In this document: one piece after another, positions 32,648 to 39,084 of the stretch
Layout: each line of letters begins with the position of its first letter
Position numbering within the stretch: the first letter of the stretch is position 1
DNA from: Thermoleophilia bacterium UBA6103
Lineage (GTDB): Bacteria; Actinomycetota; Thermoleophilia; UBA2241
Direction: 5' to 3'
Assembly (NCBI GenBank): GCA_002423545.1
Contig: DIWP01000035.1
Span: 45,257-104,074, forward strand
DNA length: 58,818 bases
Made by a program: the position numbers and the translations under genes
The notes under the pieces: generated by a model
Database searches by the model: none
The model's input: the letters and a program-made list of their open reading frames with translations, nothing else
What the model was told of the DNA's origin: nothing

Positions 32648-33910
32648 TCAGGCGTCGGCCGTCGCGCTCGCGGCGCGCCACGCCCGCTGCAGCACGGGAG
32701 CCGTGGCCACGATCCCTATCAGCGACAGCGCTCCGCTGATGCTGATGACCAGCCCACCGATGGCGTCGTAGAGCAGCGGCGCCGTCAGTGAGCCGATCAG
32801 GATCGCCAGCTGCATCGAGGTGTTCTCCATGCCGGTCACCGTGCCGAGCCAGCGTGGCGGGCTGACCTGGGTCAGGAAGGCCTGCTTGGCGGGGAACGAC
32901 CACGCCACGGCGACGCCCTCGATCACGTTCACGATGATGAACATGGTGAGGTTGCTCGTCATGCCGTAGTACACCCAGGCGAGAGACGAGATCGCGTAGC
33001 CGCTGAACATGAGCAGGAAGCGGTTGTAGCGGTCGGCGAGGCGGCCGCCGAGGAACGCGAACAGCATCGGCACCGAGAAGGCGACCCAGGTGAAGCCGAT
33101 GTAGCTCATCGGCGCGCCGAGACCCCGGAGGTAGATGCTCCAGACGACCTCGTAGGTCCCGAAAGCGAACTCGGTGGTGAACGCCAGGACGATGAACGCC
33201 ACGATGGCGGGTGTGAGGAGCTGCCGGATCGGCGGCCGCACGATCGCCTCGCTGCGCCGCCGCCTGACGTGCTCGGGCTCGCGCAGGGTGAAGACCAGGG
33301 CGATCGCCGCCAGCGCCGACACGAAGGACCCGAAGAGGAAGATGGCGTGATAGCCCCACAGCCCGCCCCCCTGCTCGCCGATGGAGAACAGGGGCACGGC
33401 CAGCGCCGGGCCGAAGACCAGGCCGCCGAACTGGGCCGACACCAGCCAGCCGAAGGCGCGGCTGCGCTCCTTCTCCGGCGAGATGTCGGCCAGCAGCGCC
33501 TGGCCGGCCGGTGTCACGGCGGCGGCGCCGACGCCCTCGAGGAAACGGAAGACGATGAACCACTCGGCGGTCGTGGTGACGACGAACAGGAACGTGGAGA
33601 CGGCGTAGACGACCACCCCGAACACGATCACCGGCTTGCGACCGATGATGTCGCTGAGGCGTCCCAGCGGCGAGGCGAGCAGGAAGGTACCGACGCTGTA
33701 GCCGGCGGCCACGACGCCGATCAGCCACATCGAGGCGTGTGCCTCCTCACGCAGGAACACGGGCAGGTACGGCAGGATGGCGCCGAAGCCCATCCAGACC
33801 ACGAACGAGGCGGCGCAGACCACGGCCAGCTGGCGGCGGTCGGTCCGCTCGATGCCTGCGACGGGCGTCGCCGGGTCGTTCTGCGGTGTCTGGGGAGTGA
33901 GCGTCGTCAC
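32648..33910 (-). CDS. MFS transporter (drug-efflux-like)
   Basis: 420-residue protein with about twelve hydrophobic segments. The loop 2-3 motif reads GRLSDIIGRKPVIVFGV, a good match to the MFS signature, repeated weakly as GGRLADRYNRF in the second half. Antiporter-type motif C is not clear. Convergent with the DAO gene (stops 16 nt apart). A drug or metabolite exporter; substrate unknown. Confidence 0.88.
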   Translation of the reverse strand: MTTLTPQTPQNDPATPVAGIERTDRRQLAVVCAASFVVWMGFGAILPYLPVFLREEAHASMWLIGVVAAGYSVGTFLLASPLGRLSDIIGRKPVIVFGVVVYAVSTFLFVVTTTAEWFIVFRFLEGVGAAAVTPAGQALLADISPEKERSRAFGWLVSAQFGGLVFGPALAVPLFSIGEQGGGLWGYHAIFLFGSFVSALAAIALVFTLREPEHVRRRRSEAIVRPPIRQLLTPAIVAFIVLAFTTEFAFGTYEVVWSIYLRGLGAPMSYIGFTWVAFSVPMLFAFLGGRLADRYNRFLLMFSGYAISSLAWVYYGMTSNLTMFIIVNVIEGVAVAWSFPAKQAFLTQVSPPRWLGTVTGMENTSMQLAILIGSLTAPLLYDAIGGLVISISGALSLIGIVATAPVLQRAWRAASATADA

Positions 33911-33985
33911 GCCCGGCAGGCTATCACCGCAGCCTCGGACGGCGACACCCGGACCGGATCACGGGAGCGACCCCGAAAGGGCGCC

Positions 33986-35320
33986 TTAGCGGGCTCGCCG
34001 CACGCTGGCCATGAACACGCCGGCGAGGCCGGGGACGGCGACCACGATGCCGCAGACCACGAACAGCACCTGGACGTCGATCAGGCCGGCCGCGGCGCCG
34101 CCGGCGAGGACCGACAGGGCGTAGACGCCCTGCGTCAGCGTGAAGCGCACGCCCCACACGCGGCCCCGCAGCTGCGCCGGCACCGTCTGCTGGAAGTAGG
34201 TGTCGATAGAGATCAGGGCGGCGGCGTCGGCCACGCCGAGGATGAAGAACGGGACGAACGCGAGGAGAAGCGTCGAGATCGCCCCGATGCTGGCCAGGCC
34301 GGCTCCCAGGACGGTGATGCCGGCGGTCATCGCGATGCCCTTGTCGACGCGCTGCCCGGCGCCCGCCATGGCCAGCGAGCCGACCAGGTAGCCGGCGCCG
34401 ATCGCGGACTCCAACAGGCCGAAGGTCCGCGCGCCGCCGCCGATGACGTCGGTGGCGTAGAAGAAGGTGAGCGGATACGAGGCCCCCAGTCCGATGGCGG
34501 CGGCGATCACCAGCAGCGTGTTGGCGGCCAGGCCACGGTGATGCACCAGGTAGGCGATGCCCTCGCGCGCCTCGTGCACCACGCCGGGTCGACGAAAGGC
34601 GGCTGCGGGAGGCCGGACATACCGGTAGCTCATCAGGGCCACCGCCGTGGCTGAGAAGATGAAGGTCGCCGCGTCGATGACAAAGGCCGTGCTCGTCGAC
34701 ACGGCGAAGACGATGAACCCGGCGAGGGCGTAGCCGACCACCTCCGTGAGCGTCTCGGCGGTCGCCAGGAAGGAGTTGGCGCGGATGAGCTGCGTCGACG
34801 GCACCAGGTCCGGCAGGATCGCCAGCTTGCAGGGGTCGTAGAACACCCCCAGGCTGGCCGTGAGGAAGCTGACGAGGTAGACGCCGCCTGTAGAGACCTC
34901 GGCCACCAGCGGCACGCTCAGCACCAGCCCGGCTCGCAGCAGGTCCACGCCGACGAGGACGAGGCGCTTGTTGAGCCGGTCGATGACCACCCCGGCGAGG
35001 ACGCCGAAGACCACATACGGCAGGGCGTAGAGCGCCAGGACGACACCGGTGGAGAACGTCGATCCGGTCGACTGGTAGATGAGCCACGGGAAGGCGACCA
35101 TGGCCAGCCGGTCGCCGATCTGCGACACGAACTGCCCGGTCCACAGCAGCAGGAAGCTGCGGTTGGCGCCTAGAGGACGGTCGCCCAGCGGCACCACGCT
35201 GTCGGCGTTCAGCCCCAGATCGTCCTCCTCGACACTGCCCCGTGACCGGTCATCGCAGCTGCCGGTCCATGGATCGCCGACGTCGCGGCCCTCCGCAGCA
35301 CAAGCATCGCTGCGGCGCAT
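33986..35320 (-). CDS. MFS transporter (MFS_3/enterobactin-exporter type)
   Basis: 444-residue transporter. After a hydrophilic N-terminal tail of about 50 residues come hydrophobic segments starting with FLLLWTGQFVSQIGDRLAMVAFPWLIY, typical of the MFS_3 group that includes EntS and MefA; the loop 2-3 motif is GVVIDRLNKRLVLVGVDLLRAG. The tail is rich in charged residues and its start is uncertain; a later start would lengthen the shared upstream region. Diverges from three tiny peptide ORFs starting at 35487, so it is a candidate exporter for those peptides, by position only. Confidence 0.85.
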   Translation of the reverse strand: MRRSDACAAEGRDVGDPWTGSCDDRSRGSVEEDDLGLNADSVVPLGDRPLGANRSFLLLWTGQFVSQIGDRLAMVAFPWLIYQSTGSTFSTGVVLALYALPYVVFGVLAGVVIDRLNKRLVLVGVDLLRAGLVLSVPLVAEVSTGGVYLVSFLTASLGVFYDPCKLAILPDLVPSTQLIRANSFLATAETLTEVVGYALAGFIVFAVSTSTAFVIDAATFIFSATAVALMSYRYVRPPAAAFRRPGVVHEAREGIAYLVHHRGLAANTLLVIAAAIGLGASYPLTFFYATDVIGGGARTFGLLESAIGAGYLVGSLAMAGAGQRVDKGIAMTAGITVLGAGLASIGAISTLLLAFVPFFILGVADAAALISIDTYFQQTVPAQLRGRVWGVRFTLTQGVYALSVLAGGAAAGLIDVQVLFVVCGIVVAVPGLAGVFMASVRRAR

Positions 35321-35330
35321 CCAGAAAGTG

Positions 35331-35346
35331 TTGTCAATTCTGGCAA
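35331..35346. promoter_or_regulatory. Operator-like dyad in divergent region
   Basis: TTGTCA-ATTC-TGGCAA forms a nearly perfect inverted repeat (one mismatch per arm) in an AT-richer stretch 11 nt upstream of the MFS frame and upstream of the peptide ORFs. It may bind a dimeric regulator of the MFS gene, the peptides or both. Confidence 0.4.
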
Positions 35347-35419
35347 AACCGGTCGCTCCATGTCGGCCATCATGGCCAGGTGCAGCGTCTCGCGAAGTCC
35401 TTCACCGGCTTCCTAGGAT

Positions 35420-35449
35420 GTCAACGCGAATCGTCAACCCAACGTTCAC
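35420..35449 (+). repeat. GTCAAC/GTTCAC direct repeats upstream of peptide ORFs
   Basis: GTCAAC (35420-35425), GTCAAC (35433-35438) and GTTCAC (35444-35449) are spaced by 13 and 11 nt, close to one helical turn. The last pair resembles the 11-nt direct-repeat units (GTTCAC-type) bound by PhoP-like response regulators in actinobacteria. The site lies 38-67 nt upstream of the first peptide start. Confidence 0.4.
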
Positions 35450-35486
35450 AAAGGCATCCCGATGCCGGCGTGCGAGAGGAGAGACC

Positions 35487-35531
35487 ATGACCAGCCCCGT
35501 GAAGATCCACGCCCCGGTCAAGATCCACTGA
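35487..35531 (+). CDS. Tiny peptide ORF 1 (14 residues, MTSPVKIHAPVKIH)
   Basis: Encodes MTSPVKIHAPVKIH with TGA stop. The sequence is an internal duplication: PVKIH-A-PVKIH. An AGGAG ribosome-binding site lies 5 nt before the ATG. A second copy 59 nt downstream (35590) keeps the same peptide while all three base substitutions (Pro, Val and Ala codons) are silent, which is the pattern of selection on the translated product. Function unknown: signalling peptide, modified-peptide precursor or metal-binding peptide are all possible. No family I know matches. Confidence 0.7.
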   Translation: MTSPVKIHAPVKIH

Positions 35532-35589
35532 GGCACGCTTTTCGCGAGCGTCATCCCACGTCCTTCATCGAGAGGCGAAAGGAACCGTC

Positions 35590-35637
35590 ATGACCAGCAG
35601 TCCGGTCAAGATCCACGCTCCGGTCAAGATCCACTGA
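35590..35637 (+). CDS. Tiny peptide ORF 2 (15 residues, MTSSPVKIHAPVKIH)
   Basis: Near-copy of the ORF at 35487, encoding MTSSPVKIHAPVKIH, with one extra Ser codon (AGT). AAAGGA lies 6 nt upstream of the ATG. Codons end almost only in G or C, as in real genes of this genome. A stem begins inside its stop codon (35636). Two adjacent copies of a 14-15-residue ORF, each with its own ribosome-binding site, suggest that dosage of the peptide matters. Confidence 0.7.
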   Translation: MTSSPVKIHAPVKIH

Positions 35638-35696
35638 TCCGGCTCCTCGGGACGCGAGACGGGCGCGCGTGCGCATCCGTCTCACCCGGCCGGATC
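35636..35696 (+). other. Nested hairpin after peptide ORF 2
   Basis: An outer 8-bp stem (GATCCGGC 35636-35643 with GCCGGATC 35689-35696) encloses an inner 7-bp stem (GAGACGG 35656-35662 with CCGTCTC 35677-35683). It starts in the stop codon of ORF 2 and ends 18 nt before ORF 3. Could be a partial terminator or mRNA stabiliser separating the two peptides from the third. Confidence 0.5.
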
Positions 35697-35713
35697 CTCA
35701 TGGACGAGAGATC

Positions 35714-35791
35714 ATGAAGAGATTCGAGACCATCGTCGCATCCCTGCTCGTCGCCCTGGCGACCGCCGGCGGCAGCACCAAGCTGCACTAG
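35714..35791 (+). CDS. Tiny secreted-peptide-like ORF 3 (25 residues, ends STKLH)
   Basis: Begins MKRFETIVASLL, continues VALATAGG and ends STKLH (25 residues, TAG stop). Two basic residues, a hydrophobic core of about 13 residues and a small-residue ATA site make a short Sec signal peptide; cleavage after ATA would free GGSTKLH. The C-terminal Lys-Leu-His resembles the Lys-Ile-His ends of ORFs 1 and 2. A weak GAGAG ribosome-binding site precedes. Probably part of the same locus. Confidence 0.5.
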   Translation: MKRFETIVASLLVALATAGGSTKLH

Positions 35792-36190
35792 CCGACGAAG
35801 TGACCTGCTGAGCGACCGCACCCGCAGGTGACGGGCGGACTAGCCGTCCTACCGCGGCGACCGACCAGCGTCTCCGCGGGCCGTCGTCGGCAATCTGTGC
35901 CGTTCGTCACGGTCCGGAGGCATGCCACATCTCCGTGGTCGGCTGCGGGATCACTCACAGGCCCATCGTTCCCGTCGACCCATCTTCTTCCTCCGCGCCA
36001 CCGCTCCGTCCCCGTGGCCGCTCCCTGTCCGTGCCCGCTCCGTGGCCACTCCATCTCCGGCCGCCCGAGGCGGACAAGGGAACCCGCCATCGCGCGCGAA
36101 ACAGTGCGCCGGTAGGCGTGACGGCGCGGGGAGCGCTAAAGTGTCGCGCGCCTCGTGTCGAAGAGGCTCCCACAGCATCCGAGGAGGGGC
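35792..36190. other. Intergenic stretch without a convincing gene
   Basis: About 400 nt between peptide ORF 3 and the HD-GYP gene. A weak 6-bp stem (35803-35808 with 35824-35829) follows ORF 3. A 95-codon open frame at 35828-36115 has arginine/proline-rich, low-complexity composition and no ribosome-binding site, so I do not call it. TAAAGT at 36137-36142 is a possible -10 element for the HD-GYP gene. Confidence 0.5.
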
Positions 36191-37672
36191 GTGACCCCGG
36201 AGCACCAACGGCGGTTCACAGCGTTCGTTGCGGCGGAGGTGGCGGTCTGTGCCGCCGCCCTCGTCCTCGTGCTGCTGCGCGAAGGCAGCGACGCCTTCGC
36301 CGGCACCAGGCTCGTCGACCTGCTCGTCCTCTGCATCCTGGCCATCATCGCCGAGGTCCTGGCGGTGGAGTTCGCCGATCGTGTCACGGTCACCGCCGCC
36401 AACCTGCCGATCCTGCTGGCCATGGTCTTTCTCGGCCCGGCGCCGGCCATGATCGTGGCCGCGGTCGCCGGCCTCTGGGCCTGCTGGCGGGAGTCGTCGG
36501 TGCAGATCGCGGCGTTCAACGCGGCCAACTACGTTTTCCCAGCGCTGCTCGGTGCTCTGGCGTTCCAGTCTCTGCAGACCAGCCTGGCGATCCCCCTCGA
36601 CCGGGTCACGCCACAGCTCCTCCTCGGCGGCGCCGTGGCGGCGGTGGTCTATGAGGTCACCAATCTCGGCGCCGCCGGTGTCGGCGTGTACCTCGCCTAC
36701 GGCCGGCCGCCGCGGGTCTACTGGCGCGACGAGCTGGGCCCGTTCCTGCGGTCGCTGGCGTTGCTCACCGGCGTGGGGCTCATGGTCGCCGCGCTCTACG
36801 CCCTGGCCGGCATCGTCGCCGTGGTGGTGCTCTTCCTGCCGCTGTTCGCCAGCCAGTACACCTTCCAGCTGCTGGTACGGGAGAAACAGCACCTCGGCAG
36901 GCAGAAGCGGCTCACCGAGCAGTACCTCGAGATGAACATCGGCCTGGCGGCGGCGATGATCGTACTGCTCGACAGCAAAGACCACTACACGGCTCGTCAC
37001 TGCGCCGCGGTCGCCATGTACTGCCGCGACATGGGCACCGCTCTGGGGTTGCCGGAGGCGCAGGTCGAGGCGCTCCACCTGGCCGGTCTGCTGCACGATC
37101 TGGGCAAGGTGGGTACTCCCGATGCGGTGCTCGGCAAGGAGGGCCGGCTCGACGAGGTCGAGTGGGAGTCGATCCACGAGCACCCGATGAAGGGCGCCGA
37201 GGTGCTCAGTCACCTGGTGGCCTATCGCGACGTGGCAGACATCGTCCAGTACCACCACGAGCGGCTCGACGGCAGCGGCTATCCGCTCGGTGCGCGTGGC
37301 GGCGAGATCCCGGAGTCGGCCAAGATACTGGCCGTCGCCGACAGCTATCATGCCATGACCTCGGACCGTCCGTACCGGCATGCCATGAGCTCCTTCGAGG
37401 CGCTCAAGGTGCTGCGCTACAACGCCGGCAAGACGTACGAGGCGCTCTACGTCGAGACGCTGGCGCAGATCCTGCGCGACAAGGATCTGGCCTACCGTGA
37501 CGGCACCTCGACCGACTTCATGGACGAGTACGAGCGTGGCCGTGTCAGCCTGCGTCTGCGCGGCGCGGTCTTCGAGGCGGCCGCCGACGCGGCCGCGGAG
37601 GCCGCCGGCCGCGAGTCGTCGGCGACCGACGGCGGGGCGCCGGCGGCCGGCACAGGCACCCACTCCGTCTGA
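36191..37672 (+). CDS. Membrane-anchored HD-GYP domain phosphodiesterase
   Basis: 493-residue protein. Residues 1-230 hold about seven hydrophobic segments of a sensor-like membrane domain; residues about 245-420 are an HD-GYP domain with HLAGLLHDLGKVG (HD), HPMKGAEVL and HHERLDGSGYP (the GYP motif), so hydrolysis of cyclic di-GMP is expected. A variable Ala/Glu-rich tail ends the protein. GTG 36191 follows GAGGAGGGG; a GTG at 36155 close to the TAAAGT box is the alternative. Monocistronic. Confidence 0.9.
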   Translation: MTPEHQRRFTAFVAAEVAVCAAALVLVLLREGSDAFAGTRLVDLLVLCILAIIAEVLAVEFADRVTVTAANLPILLAMVFLGPAPAMIVAAVAGLWACWRESSVQIAAFNAANYVFPALLGALAFQSLQTSLAIPLDRVTPQLLLGGAVAAVVYEVTNLGAAGVGVYLAYGRPPRVYWRDELGPFLRSLALLTGVGLMVAALYALAGIVAVVVLFLPLFASQYTFQLLVREKQHLGRQKRLTEQYLEMNIGLAAAMIVLLDSKDHYTARHCAAVAMYCRDMGTALGLPEAQVEALHLAGLLHDLGKVGTPDAVLGKEGRLDEVEWESIHEHPMKGAEVLSHLVAYRDVADIVQYHHERLDGSGYPLGARGGEIPESAKILAVADSYHAMTSDRPYRHAMSSFEALKVLRYNAGKTYEALYVETLAQILRDKDLAYRDGTSTDFMDEYERGRVSLRLRGAVFEAAADAAAEAAGRESSATDGGAPAAGTGTHSV

Positions 37673-37914
37673 GCGATCCCGGCGCTGCGCCTGCGTCGCC
37701 GGACGGCGGCGGCAGCGGACCGCGTGCGACGCTCGCCGGCCTGGAGCGCGGGATCCGGTCGCCGGCGGGGCTCTCACGACGCCTCCCGTGCGCACCGGGT
37801 TGCCGTCGCGGCATGGGGGTGCGCACCCTTCTTTCACACGCGGTCCTCGGTGCGAGCCGGCGGTCGGTCTCACGATGCGCCCAGGCTGAGCCGACGTCTC
37901 CGCTCGGTCCGGTC
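37673..37914. other. Intergenic gap with degenerate copy of birA 3' end
   Basis: The gap between convergent genes contains 37866-37901, which resembles the last codons and stop region of birA (37911-37940): both share GGTCTCA, GATGCG, CAGGCTGA and CGTCTCC blocks in the same order, with a small insertion. It looks like an old local duplication. No gene or clear terminator seen. Confidence 0.5.
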
Positions 37915-38937
37915 TCAGGATGCGTGCAGGCTGACGTCTCCAGCGTGGAAGCGGCGCACGTGACGGTGCGGGAGCTGGACCAGCAGCGCCCCGCGTTCGT
38001 CGATCCCGCTCGCCTCGCCGACGACCGATCCCTCACGCGTCTGGACGCTGATGGTCCTGGCGCGCAGGTAGTCGCGCGCGCGGAAACCGGCGAGAGCACG
38101 GTCGAACCCGTTGCGGACCGCTTCCACGTAGTGGCCCTCGAGTGCCAGCAGGATGCGGGCCAGCAGCTCGCTGCGGTCGATCGCGGCGCCGTTGACCATC
38201 TTCAGGGACACGGCGCCGCGGCGCAGCGCCACCGGGAGCTCGGTGTAGTCGGTGTTGACGTTGATGCCGACGCCGACGACGACCCAGTCGACCTCGTCCT
38301 GTTCACCCGACACCTCGAGCAGGATGCCCCCGACCTTGCGATCGGCCACGTAGAGGTCGTTGGGCCACTTGATCGCCACCCCGACGCCCGACTGCTCCTC
38401 GATCGCCTCGGCGCTCGCCACCGCGGCGACCAGGGTGAGCAGGTGGGCGTCGGCCATCGGGATGGCCGGCCGCAGGAGGGTCGAGAACAGCAGCCCCTTG
38501 CCGGCCGGCGAGATCCAGCGACGGCCCAGCCGGCCGCGGCCGCCGGTCTGGGACTCGGCGATGACGACCGTCCCCTCCGGAGCGCCGTCGACGGCGAGCG
38601 TCCTGGCCTCGAGGTTCGTCGACTCGATCTCGTCGTAGTACCGGAAGGAGCGGCCGAGCAAGCTGTGCCGGGTCATCTCGGTGACGACCGGCATGACGAG
38701 CGTGCAGGGCTCCTCCTCGAGCTTGTAGCCGCGTCGCGACACGCCGACGATGTGGTAGCCGCGAGCTCGCAGAGACTTCACGTGCTTGTGGACGGCGTTG
38801 CGCGAGATGCCCAGCGTGGCGCTGATGCGCTCTCCCGACACGAAGCCGGGACTCGACCTCAACATGTCGATGACGGTCCGCTTGCGCTGGCTCATGAGAC
38901 CCGACTGGACGTAGACGACAGAAGCGGTTGCATGCAT
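37915..38937 (-). CDS. birA: Bifunctional biotin-protein ligase/repressor BirA
   Basis: 340-residue protein with an N-terminal helix-turn-helix (residues about 16-75: RTVIDMLRSSPGFVSGERISATLGISRNAVHKHV, seen in parts) and the biotin ligase core: ESTNLEA, GGRGRLGRRW (biotin/ATP loop), KWPNDLYV and KVGGILLE, then a small SH3-like C-terminus. It activates biotin as biotinyl-AMP and attaches it to acetyl/propionyl-CoA carboxylases; the HTH suggests it also represses biotin genes. ATG 38937 has GGAGGGG just upstream; an internal ATG at the MSQRKR position is possible. Monocistronic. Confidence 0.93.
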   Translation of the reverse strand: MHATASVVYVQSGLMSQRKRTVIDMLRSSPGFVSGERISATLGISRNAVHKHVKSLRARGYHIVGVSRRGYKLEEEPCTLVMPVVTEMTRHSLLGRSFRYYDEIESTNLEARTLAVDGAPEGTVVIAESQTGGRGRLGRRWISPAGKGLLFSTLLRPAIPMADAHLLTLVAAVASAEAIEEQSGVGVAIKWPNDLYVADRKVGGILLEVSGEQDEVDWVVVGVGINVNTDYTELPVALRRGAVSLKMVNGAAIDRSELLARILLALEGHYVEAVRNGFDRALAGFRARDYLRARTISVQTREGSVVGEASGIDERGALLVQLPHRHVRRFHAGDVSLHAS

Positions 38938-38974
38938 GGTCCCCTCCGACTCACTGGCTTGCTCGTGCTACATG

Positions 38975-39025
38975 GTAGGAGGGAACCCCGATGCCGGAAT
39001 CCTACCCAGGGTGGCATTGTGCCAT
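38975..39025. other. Two small dyads between luxR-type gene and birA
   Basis: GTAGGA (38975-38980) pairs with TCCTAC (39001-39006), and TGGCA-TTG-TGCCA occupies 39013-39025. They lie downstream of the LAL regulator gene and upstream of birA on the same strand, so they may end the first transcript or bind a regulator. They do not match known BirA boxes. Confidence 0.35.
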
Positions 39026-39084
39026 GTGACGAGCCGGACCGCTGACTTCCGTTGCGAGCCGAGCGGTCGTCTCACGTGACCGTC

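Noticed and set aside
35487..35637. Amino-acid attenuation leader peptides
   Set aside because: Only two His codons per ORF, not consecutive, and no amino-acid biosynthesis or tRNA synthetase gene follows.
35828..36115. A 95-codon plus-strand frame after the peptide ORFs
   Set aside because: Low-complexity Arg/Pro/Ser sequence, no ribosome-binding site, no homology recognised.
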